A stretch of 27,655 nucleotides of DNA from an uncultured Clostridia bacterium (lineage in GTDB: Bacteria > Bacillota > Clostridia > TANB77 > CAG-508). The stretch spans positions 1 to 27,655 of the forward strand of contig CAKPGS010000018.1 of the NCBI GenBank assembly GCA_934155165.1. The letters run 5' to 3'. Under the pieces are notes generated by a model. It made no database searches. It was not told where the DNA came from and saw nothing but the letters and a program-made list of their open reading frames with translations. This document shows positions 7,567 to 16,094 of this stretch, one piece after another (the stretch's first letter is position 1; the number at the start of each line of letters is the position of its first letter). Both the position numbers and the translations under genes were made by a program.

Positions 7567-8584
7567 TCCAACTTGCCTCCCTAAAATATACTTTATTTAA
7601 GTCTTGTATAAAAACTTCTCCTTCTTTTCCATTTTCTCTTGTTAAAATTTCTTTAAGCATTAAAATTCTATCATTAATGTTGCTTGTATTGCCTAAATGT
7701 ACTTTTTTTCTTTCATTTGCCATTATGATGCAATAATCATCTTCATTAGTAACATTTATACTTGAACATCCTTCAATATTATTATTTTTTATAGAATCAG
7801 TTATTTTAATAACCTTGTTTAGTTTATCTAAATCTTCTTCAACTAATCTATTTCCTGGTGTTAGATTTTCAGCTTTTGTGGTCATTCCTTTTATTTCCAT
7901 TATCTGTTCAGGATTATTAGTTATCTCCAATACATGTCCCTGTTTATCTATGTATATATAGCTTCCTAAGTTTGAAATTATATAATCTCTCTTTCTTTCT
8001 TTTATTTGAATTGAAATAGTAGATGGTAATTTTCTTTTTACAACCACGCTTTCTATATATGGTTCTTCCATTATATTTTTTATAATTTCTCTTTTTGAAT
8101 ATTGATATGTATTAACATTAAAAGATATTTTAGATAAGCTTTCAATTCTTGCCTTTGTGACTCTACCATTTCCATCCACATCAATTTCTGTTACATTAAA
8201 CAAAGGTGTTGTCATTATAAAAATAATAGAACCTATTATAACTGCCATTAGCAAAATAATTTTAATAATTCTTTTTATATTTACTTTTTTATGTTTTTTT
8301 TGTTGTGTTTCCTTTTGTTTTTTCTTTACTATTTCTTTTTTATTTTTTACATTTTTATTATCTGATTTTATTTTTTTATTATTTTTTCTGTTTATATTAC
8401 TATTTTCTTTTAAAGATGACTTGTCCTTTTTCTTACTAGGTATAAGATTTACGCCAATTACAATTTCATTATCAAAATTAAACTTTTCACTTTTATTACC
8501 TTTAAGGGCAGTTTTGTTCTCTGCCCTTTTTTTATTTTTTGCTTTATTATTACTTTGTTTTAAATGTTTATTTTTATTATTCAT
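7559..8584 (-). CDS. ftsQ: Cell division protein FtsQ/DivIB
   Basis: A bitopic divisome protein linking FtsZ-ring assembly to septal wall synthesis. The first 105 residues are extremely Lys/Asn-rich and cytoplasmic, unusually long and repetitive. One membrane segment follows (IIKIILLMAVIIGSIIFIM), then the POTRA domain (PLFNVTEIDVDGNGRVTKARI to VVVKRKLPSTISIQIKERK) and the FtsQ beta domain. The ATG at 8582-8584 lies 6 nt after AGAAGGTG, which overlaps the murA stop, so it is preferred over an upstream in-frame GTG. It gives 341 residues. The gene sits between murA and the DUF881 pair. Confidence 0.93.
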   Translation of the reverse strand: MNNKNKHLKQSNNKAKNKKRAENKTALKGNKSEKFNFDNEIVIGVNLIPSKKKDKSSLKENSNINRKNNKKIKSDNKNVKNKKEIVKKKQKETQQKKHKKVNIKRIIKIILLMAVIIGSIIFIMTTPLFNVTEIDVDGNGRVTKARIESLSKISFNVNTYQYSKREIIKNIMEEPYIESVVVKRKLPSTISIQIKERKRDYIISNLGSYIYIDKQGHVLEITNNPEQIMEIKGMTTKAENLTPGNRLVEEDLDKLNKVIKITDSIKNNNIEGCSSINVTNEDDYCIIMANERKKVHLGNTSNINDRILMLKEILTRENGKEGEVFIQDLNKVYFREASWIE

Positions 8585-8585
8585 C

Positions 8586-9845
8586 TTAGTCACCTTCTCT
8601 AATTATAATCTTTGCACCTAATTTTGAAAGTTTTTTATCTAAGTTTTCATACCCTCTTAATATATATTCTATATCTGTTATTTCTGTTTTTCCTTTTGCA
8701 GCAAGTGCTGCTACTACTAAAGATGCTCCTCCTCGCAAATCTGTACTTTTTACCTTTGCACCATTTAACTTCCTAACCCCTTTAATAACAGCCGTTTTTC
8801 CTTCTATTTTTATTTTTGCTCCCATCTTCGTAAGCTCTGATGTGTATTTATATCTATTTTCAAATATATTTTCCACAACCATTGAAGTTCCCTTTGCCAC
8901 AGAAAGCACAGCTGCAATTATAGATTGCATATCTGTTGGAAAACCTGGATATGGCATTGTTTTTATATCTTCTGCCTTTAACTTTTTAGGAGCTTCTATA
9001 TATATGCTATTTGAGTTTACCTCAATTTTGCAATCCATATTTTCTAACTTGTATACAACAGAGCTTATATGTTCTGGTATTACTTTATTGATTTTAATCT
9101 TTCCTCCTGTAATAGCTGCTGCACATAGCATTGTTCCTGCTTCTATTCTATCTGGCATGATGGTATAGCTAATATCTTTTTTTATCCCCTTCACGCCTTC
9201 AATAATTATAACACTCTCACCTGCACCGCTTACCTTTGCTCCTAACTTAAGTAAAAAATTTTGTAAATCAATAATTTCAGGTTCTCTGGCCGCATTTTTT
9301 ATAATTGTTGTTCCATTACTATATACAGAAGCTAGCATTATATTTTCCGTTGCGCCAACACTAGGAAAATCTAAGGCAATCTCATTTCCAACTATTTCAT
9401 CACATTTGCATCTTATGTATCCTGAATCTTCTTCTATATTTATCCCTATCTTTTTAAAGCCTTCTAAATGTAAATCTATAGGTCTAGCTCCTATATCGCA
9501 TCCTCCTGGATAAGAAAATATTGCTTCTTTATTTCTTGAAATTAAGGCTCCTGCTAGTATAACTGAAGATCTCATTTGATTCATTAGTTCTTCTGGAATT
9601 TCTTTATTATTTATTTTCCTTGAATCGATAATTATTTTACCACTATTCTTCTTTATTTTGCAACCTAAAACCTTAAGTATTTTCAACATTATTTGCACAT
9701 CATGTATATTTGGAACATTATAAAGTTTTGTAACTCCTTTATTAAGCAAGGTTGCAGCAATTATTGGGAGACTTGCATTTTTTGAACCAGAAATATCAAC
9801 TTCGCCTTCTAGCTTTCTCCCACCATTAATTATATAACTTGCCAT
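8586..9845 (-). CDS. murA: UDP-N-acetylglucosamine 1-carboxyvinyltransferase MurA
   Basis: Catalyses the first committed step of peptidoglycan synthesis, transfer of enolpyruvate from PEP to UDP-GlcNAc in the cytoplasm. SGSKNASLPIIAA holds the substrate Lys22. PGGCDIGARPIDLHLEG contains the catalytic Cys at residue 116, so the enzyme should be of the fosfomycin-sensitive type. The C-terminal DLRGGASLVVAALAA block is intact. The ATG at 9843-9845 follows AAAGGTG at 6 nt and is chosen over a GTG nine bases upstream, giving 419 residues (family about 420). It heads the gene run murA-ftsQ-DUF881-DUF881-sbp. No clear promoter is seen immediately upstream. Confidence 0.97.
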   Translation of the reverse strand: MASYIINGGRKLEGEVDISGSKNASLPIIAATLLNKGVTKLYNVPNIHDVQIMLKILKVLGCKIKKNSGKIIIDSRKINNKEIPEELMNQMRSSVILAGALISRNKEAIFSYPGGCDIGARPIDLHLEGFKKIGINIEEDSGYIRCKCDEIVGNEIALDFPSVGATENIMLASVYSNGTTIIKNAAREPEIIDLQNFLLKLGAKVSGAGESVIIIEGVKGIKKDISYTIMPDRIEAGTMLCAAAITGGKIKINKVIPEHISSVVYKLENMDCKIEVNSNSIYIEAPKKLKAEDIKTMPYPGFPTDMQSIIAAVLSVAKGTSMVVENIFENRYKYTSELTKMGAKIKIEGKTAVIKGVRKLNGAKVKSTDLRGGASLVVAALAAKGKTEITDIEYILRGYENLDKKLSKLGAKIIIREGD

Positions 9846-9911
9846 AATAATCACCTTTCTAAATGTAATTTTGATATATAGTATGTAAACTTTACGTAAT
9901 TTGTGATTTTT

Positions 9912-9940
9912 TTGACATTTCTATAAATATATGCTAGAAT
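9912..9940 (+). promoter_or_regulatory. SigA-type promoter for the 10007 gene
   Basis: TTGACA (9912-9917), 17 bp, TAGAAT (9935-9940). A hairpin CCTTAATT/AATTAAGG (9971-9992) lies just ahead of the AAAGGAG site and could affect ribosome access. Confidence 0.85.
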
Positions 9941-10006
9941 AATTATGTAGACTGTGGTTTAGCAAAAAAACCTTAATTATATTAAATTAAGGTAAAGGAG
10001 TACTTT

Positions 10007-10319
10007 ATGGATGAAAACACAATAGTTTTAACAGAACATGAGAAAGTAATCTTAGCTGAGAAATCAAAGGAAATAATAAAACTTTTTATTTCCTTTAGGT
10101 ATTTCTCAACAACACGAAGCAGCTTTTACCAATTATATTACTGAAAACTATAAGCGGTATCACTGCTGTGTTTTGTATCTTATTGATGAAGGCTTCAAAG
10201 GATTTCTATCAAGCTTAGGAATCTCCCATGAGGTTGTAGGAAAAAAGGAAGTTATCCTTACTCAGAACTTTACAATAAGATACTCCGACACTTACTGTTC
10301 TGTACCTTTAGAGATATAA
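10007..10319 (+). pseudogene. Small unknown gene with a frame break in a T-run
   Basis: A strong promoter, AAAGGAG and ATG start a frame MDENTIVLTEHEKVILAEKSKEIIK that ends at TGA 10142. From about 10083 another frame continues with good protein character (FPLGISQQHEAAFTNYI, then YHCCVLYLIDEGFKGFLSS) to TAA at 10317. Removing one T from the five-T run at 10083-10087 joins them into a product of about 103 residues. I do not recognise the family. The break lies in a perfect 11-bp inverted repeat (10066-10076/10086-10096). Codon 10155-10157 is CGG followed by T and must be read in zero frame. It may be a decayed gene, a sequencing error or a structure-assisted shift. Confidence 0.6.
10066..10096 (+). 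repeat. Perfect 11-bp stem-loop spanning the frame break
   Basis: Arms AAAGGAAATAA (10066-10076) and TTATTTCCTTT (10086-10096), loop of 9 nt. The T-run where the frame changes forms the junction of loop and right arm. Confidence 0.7.
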
Positions 10320-10346
10320 CATATTTTAAGTTATTCTCTAAATCTA

Positions 10347-10380
10347 GTAAAAGGAAATGCAAAAAAGCGTTTCCTTTTAC
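10347..10380. repeat. Inverted repeat at convergent gene ends
   Basis: Arms GTAAAAGGAAA (10347-10357) and TTTCCTTTTAC (10370-10380) overlap the topB stop codon between convergent genes. There is no adjacent T-run, so it is a weak terminator candidate at best; 3'-end protection is possible. Confidence 0.5.
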
Positions 10381-12356
10381 CATTTTACAATTAACTTATC
10401 AAATTTAGAGTTTATATAATTTGTTAGTTTATTCATAAACTCATCTGATTTTATTTCGCTTTTAGCAACCATATCCAGTCCTTTTTCCCAACTTGCTGTA
10501 AGCTTAGGATTTAACATATCTGGCATAGATTTATTTACTATATTATATATTATTTCTCCTTTTTGTGTTGGTGTTACAATATTTGTTTTTTTATTTATCT
10601 GAATATATTGTATTCTTTCTAGTTTTTTAATTATCTCTCCACGTGTTGCACTTGTTCCAATTCCTGCACCTTTTATTTGTTCTCTTAATTCTTCTTCTTC
10701 TATTAATTTACCTGCATTTTCCATTGCTAGAATTAAATTTCCTGCATTATATCTTGAAGGTGGTGATGTTTCAGCATCTTTCAATTCAAAGTTTTTCACA
10801 TCTACAATTTGACCTTTTTTTAGTGTATTTAGTATTTCTATGTTTGTTTCATCTTTTTTATTTGTTTCGTTATTTTTCTGAGGGTCGCCTAAGGACGCTT
10901 CTTCTACATTATTGTCTTTACTACTTACATTAAATTCTTTTTTTAGAATTTCGCGATACCCTTGCTTTACACATACTTTGCCTGTTGCATAAAATGTTTC
11001 ATTTTCTACATTTACTGTAACATTTACCTTATTAAACTCAGCTGGTGGATAAAAAATTGCTATAAATCTTTCTACAATTAATTTATAAATTTGCTTTTGC
11101 AATTCTGGCAATTTATCATAATTTTCATAGCCTTGCCCTGTTGGAATTATTGCATAGTGGTCTGTTATTTTTTTATCATCAACATATTTTGTTTTTGCCA
11201 AATTATTTATAGGATATTTTTCTTCTATCATTTTCTTTATATAGCCTTGAACTTCTTCATCTTTATAGCCTTTTGTTATCCCATTTAAATTTTTAGATAT
11301 TTCTTTTGCAACAGCTGTTGATAAAACTCTTGCATCTGTTCTTGGATATGTTACTAATTTTTTTTCATATAAATTTTGTATTATTTCTAGTGTTTCATCT
11401 GGCTTTATTTTAAATTTTTTAGAGCATTCATTTTGAATTTCTGCTAAATTAAATAAAAGTGGTGCATTTTCTTTTTGCTTACTTTTCTTTAATTCTGTTA
11501 TTTTAGCTTCTTTTCCTTGTAAGGATAAAATAAACTTCTTAGCATCTTCTTCTTTTTTAAATCCTGTTTCATTATATAAACAATTATTTTCAAATACTTT
11601 GGAATTTGGATTTGTTTTCCATTCTGCTTTAAAAGAACTTTCCTCATTTCCAAATTCACCTACAATTTTATAATATTTTGTTTTAACAAAATTTCTAATT
11701 TCTAGTTCCCTTAAAACAATCATTCCAAGAACACAAGTCATTACCCTACCAACTGATATTGAAGCTTTATCTTCATTTATTTGCCTTGCCAAATTTCTTC
11801 CTTGAGTAATTGAAAGCAATCTTGAAAAATTAATTCCTATTAAATAATCTTCTTTTGCCCTTAAATATGCACTATCTGATAGGCTATCATATTCAGATGC
11901 ATCTTTTGCTTCTCTTATTCCTCTTTGAATTTCTTCTTCTGTTTGTGAGTCTATCCAAACCCTTTTAATTTTTGCTTTTGGATTTGGTTTTGCCATCATA
12001 AAAACAAGCCTTTGTATGTACTCTCCTTCACGCCCAGAGTCTCCTGCATTATAAATTTCTTCAACATCTTCTCTTTGTAATAAAGATTGCACAATATTAA
12101 ATTGTTTTTGAACTGCTGGTATTATTTCATATTTCCACTCTTTTGGAATAAATGGAAGTGTATCTAATCTCCAAAATTTAAGATTTTCATCATATTTTTC
12201 TGGATAGCTCATTGTTACTAAATGCCCAACACACCAAGTTATTATCCAATTTTCAGATTCTAAATAGCCATCATTTCTTTTTGCATTTAATTTTAATGCT
12301 TTAGAAAATTCCATTGCAACAGATGGCTTTTCTGTTATTAATAATTTTTTGCCCAT
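10377..12356 (-). CDS. topB: DNA topoisomerase III (type IA)
   Basis: A type IA topoisomerase that relaxes or decatenates DNA by single-strand passage. The Toprim domain is at the N-terminus (LLITEKPSVAMEFSKAL, then NAGDSGREGEYIQR near residues 103-115, with the metal-binding acidic residues). The active-site Tyr lies in LVTYPRTDARVLS, near residue 335. The 659-residue length fits TopB without zinc-finger extensions. The ATG at 12354-12356 follows AAGGA at 7 nt and sits one base after the HD gene's stop, so the two are coupled. A longer in-frame ATG lies inside the HD gene and has no ribosome site. No CGG or CCG triplet appears in the gene. Confidence 0.95.
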   Translation of the reverse strand: MGKKLLITEKPSVAMEFSKALKLNAKRNDGYLESENWIITWCVGHLVTMSYPEKYDENLKFWRLDTLPFIPKEWKYEIIPAVQKQFNIVQSLLQREDVEEIYNAGDSGREGEYIQRLVFMMAKPNPKAKIKRVWIDSQTEEEIQRGIREAKDASEYDSLSDSAYLRAKEDYLIGINFSRLLSITQGRNLARQINEDKASISVGRVMTCVLGMIVLRELEIRNFVKTKYYKIVGEFGNEESSFKAEWKTNPNSKVFENNCLYNETGFKKEEDAKKFILSLQGKEAKITELKKSKQKENAPLLFNLAEIQNECSKKFKIKPDETLEIIQNLYEKKLVTYPRTDARVLSTAVAKEISKNLNGITKGYKDEEVQGYIKKMIEEKYPINNLAKTKYVDDKKITDHYAIIPTGQGYENYDKLPELQKQIYKLIVERFIAIFYPPAEFNKVNVTVNVENETFYATGKVCVKQGYREILKKEFNVSSKDNNVEEASLGDPQKNNETNKKDETNIEILNTLKKGQIVDVKNFELKDAETSPPSRYNAGNLILAMENAGKLIEEEELREQIKGAGIGTSATRGEIIKKLERIQYIQINKKTNIVTPTQKGEIIYNIVNKSMPDMLNPKLTASWEKGLDMVAKSEIKSDEFMNKLTNYINSKFDKLIVKW

Positions 12357-12357
12357 C

Positions 12358-13128
12358 TTAACATCCTTTTTTATCATTTATATATGTATTTACTTTATTT
12401 TTTAATTCATTCATTTTTATTTTTGTTTCATAATTTTTATATTCAAATCTATTTATTATTTTATTTATATAATTATTTTTATATAAAATTGAAAAACTTT
12501 CAGAATAATATATATCATAAATAAATGCTATTACTGAAATGATTTTATTAACTCCCTCAATTTTTAATTCTTTATTTCTTTTTACTAACTCTTTTTTATT
12601 AATTTGCTCAAATACCTTGTCTGAAACATATGAATTTTCTATTTCTTGTTCCTCACCTACATAAAATATACAAGTTGCCTCATATATTATATCTATTTTA
12701 TCTGCATCTCTTATTATTTTTGAAAACATTAATTCTCTTTCACTAAGTCCATCTTCAATTTTAAATTTATTATGATTTTTTATTGCTTTATAAATTATCT
12801 CATCATATTTACTTTCTTTAATAAATTTACGGAGAAAATTATTTTTCTTTAAAATTTCTACTCCTTTATCTCCATGGTCGAAACTTTCATAATCTCGAAA
12901 AGTTTGATATTCCTCATATTGCTTAAATCTTGCTATATCATGTAATAATCCAATTAAAGTTGCTAATTCTATTTCTTCTTTACTTAATTTTAAACCTTTA
13001 GCAATTTCTGTGGATATTTTCATCACTCTTATTGAATGTTGCTGTTTACCCTCAATATTTTTATCTTTTAAATTAAATTTTTTAGTATATTTTATAAATT
13101 CCTCTTTTGCATTGGTTAAATCTATCAA
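12358..13128 (-). CDS. HD-domain metal-dependent phosphohydrolase
   Basis: A 256-residue HD-superfamily protein. His31, the HD pair in LLHDIARFKQ (residues 63-64), the downstream DHGDKG and the RDADKID block give the H-HD-H-D metal-binding pattern. Substrates in this family range from nucleotides to cyclic dinucleotides and cannot be predicted here. A GTG at 13137 is in frame, but AGAGGTG lies 6 nt before the TTG at 13126-13128, so that TTG is the likely start. It is transcribed with topB and is divergent from leuS. Confidence 0.85.
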   Translation of the reverse strand: MIDLTNAKEEFIKYTKKFNLKDKNIEGKQQHSIRVMKISTEIAKGLKLSKEEIELATLIGLLHDIARFKQYEEYQTFRDYESFDHGDKGVEILKKNNFLRKFIKESKYDEIIYKAIKNHNKFKIEDGLSERELMFSKIIRDADKIDIIYEATCIFYVGEEQEIENSYVSDKVFEQINKKELVKRNKELKIEGVNKIISVIAFIYDIYYSESFSILYKNNYINKIINRFEYKNYETKIKMNELKNKVNTYINDKKGC

Positions 13129-13148
13129 CTTTTTCACCTCTATTAAAC

Positions 13149-13235
13149 ATTATAACGTATTCTATATTAATTCAATTTATTTTACAATATATTTAATCTA
13201 AAATTCTTGAAATCTTTTATTTGATGTTATATAAT
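13149..13235. promoter_or_regulatory. Divergent promoter region between the HD gene and leuS
   Basis: For leuS, TTGAAA (13207-13212), 17 bp, TATAAT (13230-13235) is a good plus-strand SigA promoter. For the HD-topB transcript a minus-strand TATAAT lies at 13149-13154 with a weak -35. The leuS leader is only about 35 bp with no stem-loop, so there is no T-box here. Confidence 0.75.
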
Positions 13236-13274
13236 AACAATCAAATTTATTTAGAGAATGGAGGCTTTTTTAGT

Positions 13275-15686
13275 ATGGCTTATAATTTTAAAGAAGTAGA
13301 AAAAAAATGGCAAGAAAAGTGGTATAAAGAAGGTACTTTTAATGCTGATTCTAGTTTTACTATTCCTAAAAAATGGTATGGTTTAATAGAATTTCCTTAT
13401 CCTTCTGGACAAGGTTTGCATGTTGGTCATCCTAGAAGTTATACTGCTCTTGATATTATTGCAAGAAAAAGAAGAATGCAAGGTTACAATGTTTTGTTTC
13501 CAATTGGTTTTGATGCTTTTGGTTTACCTGCAGAAAACTTTGCTATTAAAAATCATGTTCATCCAAAAATTACAACAGAGAAAAATATAGCACATTTTAA
13601 AGAGCAATTAAAATCTATTGGTTTTTCTTTTGATTGGTCAAGAGAAATAAATACAACAGATCCAAATTATTATAAATGGACTCAATGGATTTTTATACAA
13701 TTATTCAAAAAAGGACTTGCTTATAAAACAACAATGCCTATTAACTTTTGCACTGGTTGTAAAGTTGGCTTAGCAAACGAAGAAGTTGTAAATGGTGTTT
13801 GTGAAAGATGTGGTAGCCCTGTTGTTCAAAAAGAAAAATCTGAATGGATGCTTAAAATTACTGAATATGCACAAAGATTAATTGATGATTTAGATGACCT
13901 AGACTTTTTAGACAAAATTAAAACTCAACAAAAAAACTGGATTGGTAGAAGTGAAGGTGCTGAAGTTAAATTCAAAATTTCTGGAACAGAAGATGAACTT
14001 ACAGTTTACACAACAAGACCAGATACTTTATTTGGTGCAACATATATGGTAATTGCTCCTGAACATAAATTAATAGAAAAATATTCTTCAAAAATTACCA
14101 ATATGGATGAAATTGAAGATTATAAAAAACAAGCAAGTTTAAAATCTGATTTTGAAAGAGCAGAAATTAACAAAGATAAAACTGGTGTAGAAATTAAAGG
14201 AATTAAAGCTGTTAATCCTTTAACTGGAACTGAAATTCCAGTTTGGATTTCCGATTATGTTTTAAGTACATATGGAACTGGTGCTATAATGGCTGTTCCT
14301 GCACATGATACAAGAGACTATGAATTTGCTACAAAATTCAATTTACCAATTATTCAAGTTGTAGATGGGGATAATGTTGATTTAAGCAAAGAAGCATTCA
14401 CAGATGTATCCACAGGAAAACTTATTAATTCTGGATTTTTAAATGGTCTTGAAGTAAAAGATGCTAAGAAAAAAGTTATTGAATATTTAGAAGAACATAA
14501 TATTGGAGCTAAAAAAGTTAATTATAAATTACGTGATTGGGTATTTTCTAGACAACGTTATTGGGGAGAACCTATTCCAATGGTGTATTGTGAAAAATGT
14601 GGATGGGTTCCAATACCAGAAGAAGAATTACCACTTCAATTACCAGAAGTAGAAGATTTTGAACCTGGAGAAAATGGAGAATCTCCACTTGCAAAAATGA
14701 CAGATTGGATTAATACAACATGTCCACATTGTGGAGCACCTGCTAAAAGAGAAACAGATACTATGCCTCAATGGGCTGGTTCATCTTGGTATTTCTTAAG
14801 ATATATGGACCCACACAATGATAAAGCTTTAGCTTCAAAGGAAGCTTTAGAATATTGGTCACCTGTTGACTGGTATAATGGTGGTATGGAGCATACAACT
14901 CTACACTTACTATATTCAAGATTCTGGCATAAATTTTTATATGATATTGGAGTTGTTCCAACAAAAGAACCATATCAAAAACGTACTTCTCATGGTATGA
15001 TTTTAGGTGATAATGGTGAAAAAATGAGTAAATCTAAAGGTAATGTTATTAATCCAGATGACATTGTAGATGAATTTGGTGCAGATACTTTTAGAGTTTA
15101 TGAAATGTTTATGGGACCATTTGACCAATCTGCGGCTTGGAGTATGGATAGTATTCGTGGATGTTCTAAATTCCTAGATAGAGTTTGGAATTTACAAACA
15201 ATTTTAGTTGATGGAGATGCATATTCTTCTGAAATGGAAAAAATAATGCATAAATCTATTAAAAAAGTTACAAACGATATAGAAGAAATGAAGTTTAATA
15301 CTTGTGTTTCTACATTTATGACAATGGTTAATGAATTTTATAAATTAAAAAGAATAAATAAAGCTGAATTAAAAACATTTATTACATTGTTAAATCCATT
15401 TGCTCCACACATTACTGAAGAATTAAACAAAATTGCTGGATTTACAGAAGATATTTCAACATATGAATGGCCAAGTTTTGATGAATCTAAAACAATAGAT
15501 GATACAGTTACAATAGCAATTCAATTTAATGGAAAACTAAAAGGAACTGTAGATGTTCAAAAAGATTCTGATGAATCTGTTGTAAAAGAAAAAGTTCATA
15601 AAGAAATAGATTCTAAATTAGATGGAAAACAAGTTGCTAAAGAAATTTATGTAAAAAATAAAATTTACAATATAGTTGTAAAATAA
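13275..15686 (+). CDS. leuS: Leucyl-tRNA synthetase
   Basis: A class I aminoacyl-tRNA synthetase that charges tRNA-Leu. The HIGH motif appears as GLHVGH (about residues 47-52) and the KMSKS motif as GEKMSKSKGNV (about residue 583). The CP1 editing domain includes TTRPDTLFGATYMVIAPEH. Two zinc-type CxxC pairs are visible (FCTGCKVG with CERCGSP, and YCEKCGW with CPHCGAP). The ATG at 13275 follows AATGGAGG and yields 803 residues. An upstream in-frame ATG lies within the promoter and is rejected. CGT is used for Arg but CGG never in frame. Confidence 0.98.
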   Translation: MAYNFKEVEKKWQEKWYKEGTFNADSSFTIPKKWYGLIEFPYPSGQGLHVGHPRSYTALDIIARKRRMQGYNVLFPIGFDAFGLPAENFAIKNHVHPKITTEKNIAHFKEQLKSIGFSFDWSREINTTDPNYYKWTQWIFIQLFKKGLAYKTTMPINFCTGCKVGLANEEVVNGVCERCGSPVVQKEKSEWMLKITEYAQRLIDDLDDLDFLDKIKTQQKNWIGRSEGAEVKFKISGTEDELTVYTTRPDTLFGATYMVIAPEHKLIEKYSSKITNMDEIEDYKKQASLKSDFERAEINKDKTGVEIKGIKAVNPLTGTEIPVWISDYVLSTYGTGAIMAVPAHDTRDYEFATKFNLPIIQVVDGDNVDLSKEAFTDVSTGKLINSGFLNGLEVKDAKKKVIEYLEEHNIGAKKVNYKLRDWVFSRQRYWGEPIPMVYCEKCGWVPIPEEELPLQLPEVEDFEPGENGESPLAKMTDWINTTCPHCGAPAKRETDTMPQWAGSSWYFLRYMDPHNDKALASKEALEYWSPVDWYNGGMEHTTLHLLYSRFWHKFLYDIGVVPTKEPYQKRTSHGMILGDNGEKMSKSKGNVINPDDIVDEFGADTFRVYEMFMGPFDQSAAWSMDSIRGCSKFLDRVWNLQTILVDGDAYSSEMEKIMHKSIKKVTNDIEEMKFNTCVSTFMTMVNEFYKLKRINKAELKTFITLLNPFAPHITEELNKIAGFTEDISTYEWPSFDESKTIDDTVTIAIQFNGKLKGTVDVQKDSDESVVKEKVHKEIDSKLDGKQVAKEIYVKNKIYNIVVK

Positions 15687-15708
15687 ATATAAATTTTTTA
15701 TTATATGA

Positions 15709-15748
15709 AAAGAGGACCAATAAATAATTGGTCCTCCCATTTTTTTGC
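15709..15748. terminator. Bidirectional terminator between leuS and scfA
   Basis: Stem AGAGGACCAAT/AATTGGTCCTC (15711-15736) is followed by seven Ts on the plus strand and by TTTT on the minus strand. It serves both convergent genes. Confidence 0.9.
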
Positions 15749-15764
15749 AAAACCATCTCCTCTT

Positions 15765-15920
15765 TTAATGCTGAATATCTTCTGCTCTTTTGCACTTCTG
15801 ATTTCCAACTGTACAAGAGGTTTTGCACGCTGATTGGCATGAAGCCTGGCATTTGCCACAGCCACCTTTTTTAGCAGATTCTGCTAAATTTGCTTTGTTA
15901 ATTGTCTTAATATGCTTCAT
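15765..15920 (-). CDS. scfA: SCIFF ranthipeptide precursor
   Basis: A 51-residue peptide with MKHIKTINKANLAESAKKGG as leader and a core with six cysteines (21, 24, 28, 32, 36, 43) in the pattern CGKCQASCQSACKTSC, then TVGNQKC. This matches SCIFF, the near-universal Clostridia peptide modified by a radical SAM/SPASM maturase to form a Cys-Thr thioether; Cys32 and Thr37 occupy the expected positions. The start ATG is at 15918-15920 behind AAAGGAG. The maturase gene (scfB) usually lies next to scfA, but none is in this window: the neighbours are leuS and a plus-strand metallopeptidase-like gene. The biological role of SCIFF is not established. Confidence 0.93.
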   Translation of the reverse strand: MKHIKTINKANLAESAKKGGCGKCQASCQSACKTSCTVGNQKCKRAEDIQH

Positions 15921-15960
15921 ATTTCTACTCCTTTCTAAAAAGAAAGTTTACAGTTACTTT

Positions 15961-16020
15961 TCTATTATACATTATAATTTTATTTTTTTCTACATTTTTG
16001 TAATATTTTTGTAATATTTA
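15961..16020 (-). promoter_or_regulatory. scfA promoter region with ATTACAAAA repeats
   Basis: The minus strand has TATAAT boxes about 40-50 bp upstream of the scfA start and, beyond them, two ATATTACAAAA copies 11 bp apart (about 15998-16020). They have the same sequence and spacing as the repeats upstream of ftsA. No good -35 is seen. Confidence 0.45.
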
Positions 16021-16094
16021 TTTAAAGAAGATGTAACATTTTTTGTATAATTTTGTAGTATAATAGTGTTGACAAGATACTAAGGAGAAATTTA

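Noticed and set aside
97..10100. AGG as a second frameshift codon (TTT-AGG-T in the 10007 gene)
   Set aside because: AGG is used in frame for Arg in intact murA (VRKLNGA), and a one-T indel explains that break better.
13138..13274. T-box riboswitch upstream of leuS
   Set aside because: The leader after the promoter is only about 35 bp with no stem-loop, T-box motif or terminator.
13221..13274. Upstream start extending leuS by 18 residues
   Set aside because: The upstream ATG overlaps the -10 region and has no ribosome site; the ATG at 13275 follows GGAGG and begins the usual LeuRS N-terminus.
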